64,000 nt of DNA from positions 620,001-684,000 of the forward strand of contig CADCSX010000006.1 of the NCBI GenBank assembly GCA_902805475.1. Reading direction: 5' to 3'. Below the pieces are notes generated by a model. It was not told the origin of the DNA and did no database searches. It worked only from the letters and a program-made list of their open reading frames with translations. This document shows, one piece after another, positions 33,838 through 45,686 of this stretch. Source of the stretch: Entonaema liquescens (Eukaryota; Ascomycota; Sordariomycetes; Xylariales; Xylariaceae). The position numbers and the translations under genes are program-made. Position 1 is the first letter of the stretch; each line of letters opens with the position of its first letter.

Positions 33838-34657
33838 TGAGTGATGCTATTTCAAGATTACCTTGCCGGGCCTACAATGCAGATTACCCCACCAAACACT
33901 TGTAAGTAACTGGCAACTAAAATTATTAGTAAAATGACATGGCTCCACAACCCTCTAGATCTCACGATGTAAACAATGAAAAGTAAACATTACAAAAACG
34001 CTACGTTTTTATTCTCATACTTAAGGAGGGATAAAGGTAAATGCTATAACTGACGTCGGAGTTCGCTTTAGGCCTGTATTTGTATAGGAAACCGGCTGTA
34101 TTTGGATACCTAACGTCGTTGGTAACATGCATGGCACGCACTACTTTGTCACTCAATGATATCTTTTTCAATTTAAACTATTTACTCACGAAACTAATAC
34201 TATTAGATGCGCTTAGTTGCGCCGATTAGATGTATGTAAATAGCTTTTATTATAAGCGTTGGTGTTGTGAGAAAATGATGTAAAAGTATTACTATTTACA
34301 GATTACTAGCCCTTATTTACAGATTACCCACTGCTATTTGAAGATTACCAGCGCTTATTTATAGATTACTACCTTTTAGTTACAGATTACTTCTAAAATA
34401 ACTTTACGAAATACAGTCGCATTCTTTTAAAATTAGTATCAATTAATCAATTAAGATCTAAATATTTCAAATATCTCAAAATATACGTAAATATATATTG
34501 TTGTGGTTGGGAAATATTAAATTTAATTTAAGGTGATAAGGTAGAATTGTAAGGTTGTCAGTTTACGATAATTTTTGTACGCAACTGCGGGCAGTTGTAA
34601 TTCCAAGTAATCTGCATTGTAGGTCCGGCAAGGTAATCTTGAAATAGCATCACTCAT
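33838..34657. mobile_element. Non-autonomous DNA transposon (MITE-like) with terminal inverted repeats
   Basis: Inverted repeats of about 52 bp at 33838-33889 and 34605-34657 match at nearly every base; both read GAGTGATGCTATTTCAAG inward from the ends. Just outside lies the same word TATTATTA, at 33830-33837 and 34658-34665, a probable 7-8 bp target duplication. The interior is AT-rich and non-coding, with a 21-bp tandem array, and the motif AGATTAC recurs in both ends and in the array. The duplication length points to a hAT-type element, but no transposase is present to confirm it. Confidence 0.82.
34295..34395. repeat. 21-bp tandem repeat inside the transposon, about 4.8 copies
   Basis: Units begin at 34295, 34316, 34337, 34358 and 34379, each built as TTTACAGATTAC followed by about nine variable bases. 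Period is exactly 21 nt. The constant part is the same AGATTAC found in the terminal inverted repeats. Confidence 0.9.
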
Positions 34658-36437
34658 TATTATTACACTTCTTCTAGTAGTGGGCCTTTTTCATTGCCTT
34701 GTTATGTCCGATCCATTTTTACTATCGCCGCGCCACTTCGCCCGATTTTAACAAGTGCCTCTGATATATTTTAGCCCCTATCTGTTAACAAACAACTGAA
34801 TCTTTAACAATCAATTGAAATTTGGGATACAAAGACTTGTGACCTTACAACATAATGACATAATATATATACCTTTGGTAGGTACCTTAGGTAGTTTGGC
34901 CAATATCTGCCTATTCTTTCGAAATAGCTTAACCTGATGGCTTTTGGAAAAAAAGATTCGTGGAAAATCCTGACCGAAACTTGTTATACTTAAATTAATG
35001 AACCATGCCACAACGCCTGCTTTTGACGCGGTGAGATACAAATCCTCTCAACACTAATACACGTAGCACGGCATATATCTTGTTTCGATCGAAAATTTTC
35101 AATGTCATCTCTCGAATAATAACGCCCGTAAGAGAGAAAAGTAATGGTACTACATAGCATCGATTCACTGCTTAAGCCACTTGTTGGGTTTATGAAGATG
35201 TAAAGAGGTACAGTAGGTAGGTACCTATGTACATCTATTTCAACATGGGTTACCATGTGTTGCTATATACAGTCATTTTCAACCCTAACATAAACATATT
35301 ACCTATTCAATAACGAGTAGATACTCAAAGCATTTGTTAGAGTTAGTAATGTAGCCTTTCATTTTAATATATCCCTCTGGATTCGGTGACCGAACTATGG
35401 CCAGGTACCTGGGGAATTTCTATCTTGTTTCTATCTTGGGGAACACAAGGCCCTTTACAATTGTCCCTATGTCCCTATATGAAACCGGATCCTTACATAC
35501 GACGCTAACTCTGCAACATCATATTAAGTGTAGATGAGTGCCGATCGCCAAGCATTTGAATCCGATGCTTATTTTGTTGTACCGCAGATTTGAGGAGAAC
35601 GTGGCGCAATTCATTGTTACCTCACGATCAAGCTTTTTTACCCCTTGTCATAAACAGGAACCAACTTCTTAAAAGGGGAAAACGGATTTAATTGAAGTTA
35701 GTCTGGGATTCCCGGACTTGTGGCTTAGTATTGCCGCACGCGGGAGGATTTGACATTTGACACTTGCTCACACCATCGAAATTGTTTGACACCTTGGTCC
35801 TTGGAAACAGCCGATGGGATACAGAGGATTCCTTCTACGCTTATTGAGGCTCTTTTTGTTTCCGAACCTACCTGTGGTACATAACTTTACATCAACTCTA
35901 GGGCTCTTCCTAGGTATTCGCCCGGCTCTGACTTCGGAAGCGAAGGTGATTGTTTAATAGGCAATCAATAAACCAATCACTTCTTTAGAAACTCTCAATA
36001 GATTCTCAACTATGCCCCTCAACTATGCCCTAAGATGATTTCTGTTATGCGTAGTTCCCGCTAGCTGACGATGATCGCGTTAGCGGCTTAAAATAGACAA
36101 CCATGTGCGGCCCCGGATCGTAAGCCGTGCACAGATACCTGCCTAGATCGGAAGCTTTCCCCTGTAATGACATTGATGATGTCGTTGGCTTTTTGGGCTC
36201 TTCTATTCCCTCGTTCTCCTCACATTAATGACTTCGTCTGCCAGTGGGCTGACCAGGCCCCCTGATTTGAAGAAACCAAACTCACAACATAGAAACTCAA
36301 CGCTGTTGTCCTACCGCAATGCCCTTGCTACAGTCAGCAAGCAAGCCTTCATAGGCGTTTGGGTCCAATCCCTTGGATGATAACAAATGAACTTGGAAAG
36401 AAGGAACCGATTAGCGATGGCGCCTGCCGACGGAAGA

Positions 36438-36446
36438 GGTATATAA
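36438..36446 (+). promoter_or_regulatory. TATA box of the secreted barrel gene
   Basis: GGTATATAAAC about 200 bp before the start codon, followed by a CT-rich leader with CTTCTTCTTCTT near 36580. This layout is typical of strongly expressed fungal genes for secreted proteins. Confidence 0.6.
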
Positions 36447-36643
36447 ACTTCCAGTTCCTCTTCTATTTCTCTGAATGAAAAGCATCATCATCTTCACCAA
36501 CACAACCACATTCCTTTCTTCTATCCCAGGCAGGACCACCAAGAGTTTACCAGCAACTAGCCATTCACTCCTTCACTCTTCTTCTTCTTCTTCCACAAAA
36601 CTTCTATCAACCGGTACCTAGGTAATACCAAAAAACTTTCACA

Positions 36644-36976
36644 ATGTACACCGTCGCCAAGGTTGCCATTGCTCTGGGTGCTCTCATCGCCCCATCCGTC
36701 GCTTTCTCCGGCGACATGACCTACTACGCCCCCGGCCTCGGAGCGTGCGGTACCACCAACACGGAGAGCGAGGCCGTCGTCGCCATGTCCCCCAGCCAGG
36801 ATGGTAACTGCGGACGGTCTATCAACATCAGCTACAACGGCAAGACCGTCAGCGCCTTGGTCGTGGACAAATGCCCCGGCTGCGCCGGCGACAGCATCGA
36901 CGTGTCCCCCTCCGTCTTCGAGCAGCTGGAGAGCTTGGACGCCGGACGCGTCCAGGTCACCTGGGAGTACGCCTAA
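36644..36976 (+). CDS. Small secreted RlpA/barwin-like double-psi beta-barrel protein
   Basis: Single-exon 110-aa secreted protein. Residues 1 to about 20 are a signal peptide ending APSVAF. The mature part is one double-psi beta-barrel: GDMTYYAPGLGACG, the central NCGRSINISYNGKTV, then VVDKCPGCAGDSIDVSPSVFEQL. The last holds the conserved Asp and Cys pair of the RlpA/expansin-like and cerato-type barrels found in fungal effectors and cell-wall proteins. Four Cys suggest two disulfides. There is no expansin C-terminal carbohydrate domain. The coding stretch is much more GC-rich than its surroundings and uses C-ending codons, consistent with high expression. A wall or plant-interaction role is inferred from family only. 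Confidence 0.9.
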   Translation: MYTVAKVAIALGALIAPSVAFSGDMTYYAPGLGACGTTNTESEAVVAMSPSQDGNCGRSINISYNGKTVSALVVDKCPGCAGDSIDVSPSVFEQLESLDAGRVQVTWEYA

Positions 36977-37359
36977 GCGAAGCCCGGATGGAATTGCCTA
37001 GATGGTGCCCTTGATGGGAATTCTCTTGTATATATATATTGTTGGTCGGTTGGGTGAGCACACAATGTTGAGAGTGGATGTGCGCGCACAACCCGCATAT
37101 AGGTATTCGTTTCTCCCGTCATCAGGGGTATTGTCATTAGCATAGAACCGGTTGCGGAAAAACGGAATTAGGGGAGTCGGGGACTCCCACGCCTGTCACG
37201 ATGGGCCGGCCCATTACCTGTTCTCGGTCAGGAACCGGGTATAGTGGCTCGGGAAGCATAGCCCAATATAAGCTTGCATTGCATATTCGGCACTACATAC
37301 ACATATTATTCTCTATTCGTGAATGCATGTAATGAATCAAGCTGTGCCAGGATTCTAGG

Positions 37360-37482
37360 TGAGACATCTGGAACGATGAGCCTAGGTATTCTGCATGCAA
37401 GCTGTGGACTTCTATAGTTAAGTCCGAAGTTCTTTGCAGAACGACAAAATTGTTTCCATGATTCTTGCTCTACCTCGTGATA
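37360..37482 (+). repeat. Dispersed repeat copy C
   Basis: Begins GAGACATCTGGAACGATGAGC and ends GATTCTTGCTCTACCTCGTGA, with the middle CTTCTATAGTTAAGTCCG. Same block order as copies A, B and D; similarity appears to continue about 40 bp downstream in common with copy D. Confidence 0.6.
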
Positions 37483-38008
37483 AACTGTATGACTATTCTC
37501 GGACTTTGAGTTCCCCCGTTGATGAATTATGAATGTCTTGTATGTTTTAGTCAGTATTACTATTTTCAAAAAGGCTTTACTAGGTAGTTAATTACCTGTA
37601 GAAGATAGTTAAACATTTCCAGGTGTTTAACGGGCTGCACCTTTGCTCTTGCTAATCATCTCATGTTATAGTTATCGCTTTAAGTATAATACTAGCTGGC
37701 GCTAGGTCCTGCTATACCTAGTGTACCAAATGTTCATTTAGTCATAAGTATGTTTTTAACTCAGCATAGTAGGGGGTATTTCCATTTATACCGTTATACC
37801 TTCCAACCACTCCTTGATCCTGTCACGCGTCACATTGGTTCCATTTCGAGGCAGCCACTGCGGTTGTCCTTCTCGCCAGAGATGTGCAATAAGTATAACC
37901 GTGTATAAGTTATCCCGGATGGGTTTGCATACTCGCAATAGACTTAAAATGGGTCTGTTGTCGTCATACATACTCTATATAAACTAGTTTGTCCGTCAAG
38001 ACTCTGGA

Positions 38009-38128
38009 CGAGGCATCTAGAACAAAGAGCTTTTTCAGTATGTACAGCCATAGGCTCCTGCAGTTAGACCTCGGCTCCCTTGCAAAACAACGGAGCTGTT
38101 TTCAGGCTTTTTGCTCTGCCTCGTGACA
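38009..38128 (+). repeat. Dispersed repeat copy D
   Basis: Begins GACGAGGCATCTAGAACAAAG, runs through CATAGGCTCCTGCAGTTAG and ends GGCTTTTTGCTCTGCCTCGTGA. Only about 500 bp from copy C and in the same orientation. Confidence 0.6.
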
Positions 38129-38798
38129 TTTTCTCCATGTTCGAGCCACCGTTAATCATACGTCCGAGCTCTTAGTTCCTACTGGGATTGGGAAGTTGAA
38201 GAGTCCGTATGGAGTATTCTTATAAGAATATGAAGAATGCACTCTTCTTTCTCCGAGGAGCCTTTTCTGGCTATCTTGGATAATATTGACACTTGGATTC
38301 TATCTATTTAGAATTATGTAATCAGGAGAAAGTTGAATACTCATACCGTCTTTAGAAAGTCATGATTGTATAAGCGATAAGTCGGCCGAACCGTCGGATG
38401 TGCACGAATTCGTGCTATGTAAGCCGAATAGAAGGAAATACGCCCCATTTAACATAATAAGTATTATGAATATTTTCATAACTTCCGTATCAGTAGGAAA
38501 CTGATATCTCTGGTCCATTTTGTCTCCATTTGACTAGTGAGCAGAACAGCCGCGATATCATCGCGCGAAGAGCTGACAGCGTGATATAAAGTGGGACTAG
38601 ACATATACAAACACGGAACCATTCTGTTCTAAGGATCTGAATGACCCAGCATCAGTTTCTCGGCATTTTGGAGAGCTTACGTACCAATAGTGGCTCATCG
38701 CCACCCGCTCATTCTAAGATCTGCTGGCAATAGCATCTCGTGGAGTCGTTTTCTTTGAGAGCCATGAAAATCATGTGCTCTTCTCAAGCTTCGTCTGC

Positions 38799-38814
38799 GA
38801 GAGAGAGAGAGAGA
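38799..38814. repeat. GA dinucleotide microsatellite
   Basis: Eight GA units. Confidence 0.9.
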
Positions 38815-39568
38815 TATTCAGGTTTGCTGACCCATGGTTAGGTGGGGCTAATCCACCCTATATCTCGGACGTTTCGTTGACGCTACGCCTTGTGTTGGGA
38901 AGCATGCCGCGGGCCACTGAGATACCTGGTTGAGAAGTTACATGCATACATGCCAATGGTCCGGATTAAGTTAGGTTCGTGATTCCTTGCGTAGAAACCT
39001 GGTTACCCTCCCACCGCTTGGTCACATCGCGGCATCCATATTTGTTGGCATAATACTCTTATAGCGCACCTTTTCTGGGGGTTGGCCACAGAACGGCGCT
39101 CCAAACGTATTCGCTAGCCTATAGGCTGTCGCTAGCGCTGAGAATACGTGGGAGTTTATCAATTTTCGAACGTTTTTGCACATTCGAGCAGTTCTCCATG
39201 GTTACATTATACCATGCCTCAAGGAGATGATCCGCCAGATAGTCGTCCATAAGAAAGTCAAGGAGTAGAGAGTCTTGCCAGTTACGTCACGTGAGACTTT
39301 TCTGACAAGCCCAATAAGCGAAATCGTCCCGTTCTCCGTAACTCCTCATGTACGCTATCCCTTCGTAATCAAGAGAATCTGTACTCCACGCCTATGATTC
39401 GACCTGGTTGGATCACTTCTGCCGAATATCCCGCCGCGTTACTATGACGCTTACGAAAGAAATCATCAGCACTAAGTGTTCATTGCATTAGGTAGTCAAT
39501 CGGAAGCTCGAAGGTTTACAACTCACGATGGGCCGCTCCATTCAGAGTTATACCGTGATGATATGCTG

Positions 39569-39596
39569 CTGCAATGGACTGCAATGGACTGCAATA
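39569..39596. repeat. 10-bp tandem repeat CTGCAATGGA, about 2.8 copies
   Basis: Near-perfect short tandem array in non-coding DNA. Confidence 0.85.
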
Positions 39597-39910
39597 GAGA
39601 GATTACCTAATCCACGTAAGCAGCATAAATCAATGATGACTAGGAGGACGGCACGGCATCGGGTCTCGGGTCGGAACGTAGTGGCTCGGTTTTAGGTGTG
39701 GTGTGGGAAGACCGAGGCGGTTTTCTGCGAGGTTCAAGAAAGGAAGCTGTCGACAACAATGAGCTCCACGGTTTTGGGATTTAGGTATCGAGGACTTTTG
39801 CTGTATCTGGGCACGTTTCGGTTCCCACTAGCCGAAGAACTACGCTTGGGCACATATTCTCGGTGCTAGTCGAGCGGTTTGAAAGAGTTCACTCCCGACA
39901 GATGAAATTG

Positions 39911-39936
39911 CAGGATACAGGATACAGGATACAGGA
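39911..39936. repeat. 7-bp tandem repeat CAGGATA, about 3.7 copies
   Basis: Near-perfect heptamer array in non-coding DNA. Confidence 0.85.
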
Positions 39937-42900
39937 CACCAATGTAGGGGCCAGCCCGGATATTTGCAGAGCTTCGTTAAAAGTGGAGTTCGAGTCAACG
40001 AACCACGTGAAAATCGATTACACGGAAAACCGCCCTACCTTTCGATGGTGACAGGGGAATGTGGCTGTAAGCACCAATTGTTGTAGGGCAGTTTTGCATG
40101 CATGAGCTGCTTACGGGGAACAAGAACCTGGTCAGTAGTATTGGAAAGACTTTGCGCATAAGAGGAGCTGGATGCTTGGCAGTACTGGGGGATAATACTA
40201 GGATGCTTAGAGTCGACCTGCGACGAAGTCATAAAAGTGGTTTCTTTGAATGTTGATGTTTCCATATAAGTGGTATGATAGTTACTTAATTCCTATTGTG
40301 ATGCCCTATAAAAACGGGGCCGACCGTTCCTTATCTACTACTCTAAAAGCAGAGTCTTTTTGTTCGTGGACTGAAGATATGCAACGGTGTTACATATTAC
40401 AAGGTCGTTATGGGTGAATGGACCGTTGATACAGAAGTTGCAGCAAAGTTGCAGAAGGGGTAGATATTACTGCATCATCACCCGAAGTATGAAGCGCGAG
40501 TGAGGCACATAACTGAGCCCCTAAAAGTTATAAAAAGTCCGATTGGCTCAAGGCCGACTGGAAGATCACCTATACGGCTTATACTTTATATATATTGCAT
40601 GTTGATTGGATTATCCCTCATATCCTTGTTTAGTCCTTGGTGGAGAATTCCTTGTGCCTTCTTACCAGGTACAAGCGCCTCGGGCGAGAGGACGATTTGC
40701 TTGACGAAAGAGCACAGGTAATTTTATATAAATATACTATCATAGCACTTACACGGGGAAAACTGGCACTGTGATGGTTCGTAGGTCAAAATAGGGTTAG
40801 GGGGGCTTTCTTGAAAGGCTGACCGGGGGCCCGTTATAGTGTTTAAGTGTTCCACTATAGAATGGTAAACTGCAAGGTTGACGACAGGGGGTTTTGTTAT
40901 AGAATGGACCTTTACGCGAGTCATATCTTCCGATCCAATCGGATCGTCCCGTCCAAGCTATAGCAATGTCCCTGCAGTTTTAAACCTACCCGTTTATCAC
41001 TCCTCGTGTTAGCTTTTCAGATGCCGTAGCGTTACTATCTTCAAAGCCTAGACCTCTTGTTACATATCGGACATATTCGACCTATTCTCGGCTTACCACT
41101 CCTCAAGGAGATCTTTTCCTAATCCTAAACGATCCCTCTACGGTTGCCCGTCTCTTTTTCAAGTATGGTTCTACGGGGTTAACAGGTAGTTGTGCAGAAG
41201 ATCCACGGGTGCTATGATACCAATCCTTGTATCTGAGTAACTGTCTACACTACAGCTGCGGCTATGCATACCCTATCACAACACACCACCCCCACACTAC
41301 CCTGTCGAGATCTTGTTCATCTCGAGCCGGATTAAGTCTCCTCCCACGGTACCCCCGTGTCGAAGAACTGGCCGATCTATTGACCTTCCGTTCTACACTT
41401 AATTCCTTCGCACATGGCTTGGCCTTTGCGCCAAGCACTTCAAATCCTCCTTACCCAAGCGTGGCAACTCGCGTTAACCCTATTACCCATGCCAGCGGGG
41501 TAGCCCTACGCTCGTCCTTAGGCCAGCCTTCTCAAAAAACGGAGAGCCAGTTAAGTACTCGTTACCAGTGCTGTACCAACTAGGTTGACGGGAGAGAAGC
41601 CAAGCGCCGAGACTTTATAACAAGCGCTCATATGCCTGAGAATCTCGCCTCCGCTGAGGTGAGCGCTACCGCGATGTGATTTTTCTAAAAGACTGTGAAT
41701 GGATGCACTTAGTGGTAATGTTCAAGGCCAATCGAGGAGAAAAGTTAAGGCCACATGATGTGAAAACCTGTTGTCATGCATATCTATGCCGATTATTGAA
41801 GCATTCGTCGAGCTTCACACTTATGGCTTGCCAGTCATCGATGAGAGGTAAGGGACGGTGCAAGGACGTCAATATCGTGCAGCATGGTAAACGTAAAGTA
41901 TAGGCCCACTTGTAACCTCCCGCTGTTGTTACATTCCCACATGAACTGGGTACCGACGTGCTAGATCCTTTACGTACCTAGGTAGTCTTGGAATATTTCG
42001 TCAAGCTCCCGAGATCAACACGAATTTACAAGTAGGTAAATAGATACAAGATTGGGTGGACGAAAGTGTACCTAAGTAACAAAAGACATAATATGGCGTC
42101 TTAAAGTAACCATTAAAGCTTGATATTTAATATATAAATCCAAAAAACTGAACGGCGGTCGTATTGATTGATAAGCCCTTTTCTATAGTATGGCTCTATG
42201 TGAGGCACGTTTTTAACGCCGGACAGTAACATACCACGACGTCGCGGCTGCATATCTCATGTACTTGGTTATCAGGGCTTAGGGATTTGATTATGCAGAA
42301 AGGTGACGAAGCTCTTCTTTTTATATAACTAGGTAGGATTTGAATATAGCCCACATAGAGGATTATTTACTATAATCCACCTAAGTTAGGATGTACCTAG
42401 GTACCTAGATAAAATGCAGAGCATTAAGCATGCGTATCATCTGACTGTCTAAGCCAATCAAATTATGCTAGTTTCTTCATGTGCCTCGGTGAGCTTTATC
42501 TCGAGTATATACCTTGGGTATCTGAGTATCTAATACATTACCTAAGGTATGTTAATACCTATATTATACATGTAGGCAATACATAGGTACATACCTATAT
42601 AGAGTTTACGTGTACCGTAGGTATATTAACCTTAACTTTATCTGATTTTCTTCCCCCTTGTCACCGTCAGCGTGTGAATGTTTTAAGGGATCTTGTCATG
42701 CCCGCAGGAGATCTGCTTCAAAAACGATGTGTTTCATATCCCGCCACCCAGATATAACCGTATAAGGGAACCGATATGACACTAACTATCTAGGCTTACC
42801 TATGTTAGGTAGTGTTGGATTTTCATGTAGAAAGTCCTCTTCCTGCCTAACGCACTTTGAGTAGACGCATAAGCAACCGAGCAGCGAAGCGACCATGAAC

Positions 42901-43211
42901 ACATGTTGATGGCCTAAATGGTTAGTCTGCAAGCATGGCTTAAAGCATGCATTCATGCTTTGCTGACCACATCGGCTGCATGCCGGTGGTAGTACAGATA
43001 TGATCAGGGTTGACGCTAAATGCGAACTTCCAGTTAAGCTTAATTTAAATGTCATACATACGTTAGGTTAACTTGTGTAGTACGGCATGTCCTATACGTG
43101 CTATACATGCATACCTACATGTATACTTCCCTGGGTAACCTTGCATAGGTACATGCCTACCTAACATCCATATTACACCTCCGGGGCCTATTACATATAC
43201 CTACATGTATA

Positions 43212-43275
43212 CATATACACATATACACATATACACATATACACATATACACATATACACATATACACATATATA
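43212..43275. repeat. 8-bp tandem repeat CATATACA, about 8 copies
   Basis: Essentially perfect octamer array about 250 bp before the start of the Zn2Cys6 gene. It is flanked by further ATACCTATAT/CATGTA-type simple sequence. Confidence 0.95.
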
Positions 43276-43528
43276 CCTATATACCTATACACATGCATGT
43301 ACCTAGGGTATATGTTCCGTACATTATGTGCCATTATACATTATGTGCCTACCTAGTGCCTAATCTCGATACATAATGTTATAGATGGCGAACTTTTCTC
43401 CATATACTATTTCTATAGCTTTATATCCATATTTCTATATTTTTATATACGTCTAAATATACCTTTATATCTTCCCTCTCCCTAGTTTATTATTTTAGTT
43501 CCCAAATTACACTCTACGTTTCTTCTCG

Positions 43529-45686
43529 ATGACGATGGCAAATCTAGCACGAAGAGGCTCTGCCACATCACAGCAATGGGGTAATAAGGACAGCTCTGGT
43601 ACAGGGACACCAACCGGCCGCCAGGCTTGCGAAATTTGCAGAGAGCGTAAAGTTCGATGTGATCGTGCCGAACCTAGGTGTGGAAGGTGTACTCGTCTAA
43701 GCCTACGATGCGGCTATGATAACAAGCGTCGTTCAACTCGAGATGATCTTCCCGCCCAACTTTCACAGCTTGAGGACCGACTAGCCAAGGCCGAAGCACT
43801 CCTCTCCATGCCTAGGAGTCATACAATTCCTACTCCTCCGCATGTCGAGAAACCACCAACGCCTACTATGATAGACCCTACCATCACAGAGATATCACAA
43901 CCTGCCAACCAACTGAACAATGCTATGGAAATGGATATCAGTCTCCCATGTGAGACAACTTTATCTTCTATAGACGGGAGCGACATGGACTTATTTACCA
44001 ATTGCAACGATTATCCGGAAAGCAGTTCGGGTTTATCGTTAGACTGGACAACATTATCACTGCCGCTCCTTGAACCTACCGTTAGCCCAACTGCTCTAAC
44101 ACCACCAAACGTCTCCTTCCCGCCTCATATGATGCCGTCTCCTGCCCACGAAGACGAGATACCAGCATGGGAACTGGCCGCACTACACCAGAACTACTTT
44201 GATTTCATTTATTATTATTTACCCTTTTTGAGCAAAGAACGCTTTAATGCGGAGATCTCCACTAATGGAAACTCACCCGCATTTCGTGCTCTTAGTTACG
44301 CAGTAGCCTTAATGGGCTGCACCATCTCATTACAGTACCATCATTTACAAAACACTTATTATACCTTAGCTCGCAACTACGCTGAGCAATGTGAACGAGA
44401 AGCAACGGAAGGGGCACGGCAAACCTTAACCTATTCCAAGCGCTCGTCTTCATCATAAGATTCGAGATTATGGATCATAAGCTGACGAGGGCCTGGCTAA
44501 CGCTCGGACGCGCTATAAGAGTATCAAAATTGATGGGATTACATCAAATGGACCAGAACGTCAAGCATGACGATGCAAGCTTAGACATGGGACTATATCT
44601 CCCCCCTACGGATGACCCCATGCTCATGGAGGAACGGAGACGTTCGTTCTGGGGTCTGTACATATTTGAGAGCTTCGTTCGCATGCGCACTGGGATGGAA
44701 TGCGACTTAGGTGCCGCCGAAGTATGTTAAGCCGCAGTTCATACTAAAATCAGGATCGACGACTAACCATACGAATTAGGGATTTGGCATATATCTCCCG
44801 TCGCCCGGCTTACTAACGTCCGAGTTCACCCCAACCAAAATGCCCTTTTTGGGTAATTTAACAGCCGATCCTTGTCCCGAGTTATCATCGTTCGCAGGAT
44901 GCGTTTTGATGATGGAGCTTGCCACCAAATGTTTCGACCATGGACGACTAGCAGAATACGCTTCAACAAGAAACGGTTTTGTAAGTTATTGTTCTATCAG
45001 TAAAATCTCTGCCCTTGTTCGCTATAATCAATTGAAATTCCGAGTCACAGTTCGTTGTGAAACTAGGATTTTGCAGGCTATATTTTCGATTCCTCATCTT
45101 ATCTCTCATTCAAAGAACAAATGCTTACATTTCTTTTGATTTCTAGTGGGATAGTCACTATCACCTAGTGAGGGTAATAGAGGAGCGATTTGCGATGCTA
45201 CATATGCACCTGAACGCTAAGTCGGTCCGCGAGGATCCTATAGCTTTCAGTGTTTACATGAACCTACGTGGAACAGAAATCTTCTTTCACGAGGTCGCCG
45301 TCAAGCTAGTAGAGCAGCAGGGGTTTCCCGTTTTAGCTGCCGCCGAAAGCCAGAAGCGCTCTATGGGAGCGGCCTACAAGGTTGCAAGCACTATGCGTCT
45401 AAACTGGCCCTGTCAGCAGCTCGACCGCGATATCCTCAATCTGCAGGCCACATTCCTTGCTTGGCCAATAGTGATGGCCATGAAGGCTCTCAGCCGCGAG
45501 CTGAAAGGCTCCACACAAGTGAAGAGCGAAAGTACGAGCAGCGCGGTAAACTCTTTACGATTACTCAAGGCCGCGCTAGACTATATTGAAGAGGCAGATG
45601 GGTATTGGCACCGATGTACGACTAACATAGTAGCGGCACTGCAAGAGTGGGACGAAACTAGCGGGTTCGATCCCGGCGACATATGA
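43529..45686 (+). CDS. Zn2Cys6 fungal-specific transcription factor, with one frameshift
   Basis: Nuclear binuclear zinc-cluster regulator. The cluster is ACEICRERKVRCDRAEPRCGRCTRLSLRCGY (six Cys, about residues 34-62 of the product), followed by a basic linker and a short coiled coil (LSQLEDRLAKAEALL). The fungal-specific TF middle domain begins about residue 210 (ALHQNYFDFIYYYLPFLS). It continues with FEIMDHKLTRAWLTLGRAIRVSKLMGLHQMD and EERRRSFWGLYIFESF. Exons are 43529-44721, 44780-44980 and 45147-45686. The frame breaks at the G run 44411-44414; allowing for one lost base the exons sum to 644 aa and conserved blocks continue on both sides. Its position 4 kb before the PKS makes a pathway role possible, but that is untested. 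Confidence 0.87.

Larger units (their letters stand above)
33448..36643. other. 3.2-kb AT-rich gap containing a transposon remnant
   Basis: Upstream region of the DUF4804-like gene, then an inverted-repeat element (33838-34657) and plain AT-rich DNA. The last 200 bp are the promoter and pyrimidine-rich leader of the secreted barrel gene. No other gene is supported. Confidence 0.5.
36977..43528. other. 6.5-kb gene-free region rich in repeats
   Basis: No gene supported. It contains dispersed repeat copies C and D, a GA run, three short tandem repeats, a block near 41,230-41,583 with unusual open frames (possible element relic), and dense TACCTAGGTA-like palindromes from about 41,970. An octamer array lies at 43212-43275, just before the Zn2Cys6 gene. 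Confidence 0.5.

Noticed and set aside
43196..43290. CRISPR-like or satellite array
   Set aside because: Octamer units with no spacers; a simple microsatellite in a eukaryotic genome.
45655..45686. tRNA-like B box GGTTCGATCC
   Set aside because: It lies inside the last exon of the Zn2Cys6 gene in frame (SGFDPGDI), with no A box or cloverleaf upstream.
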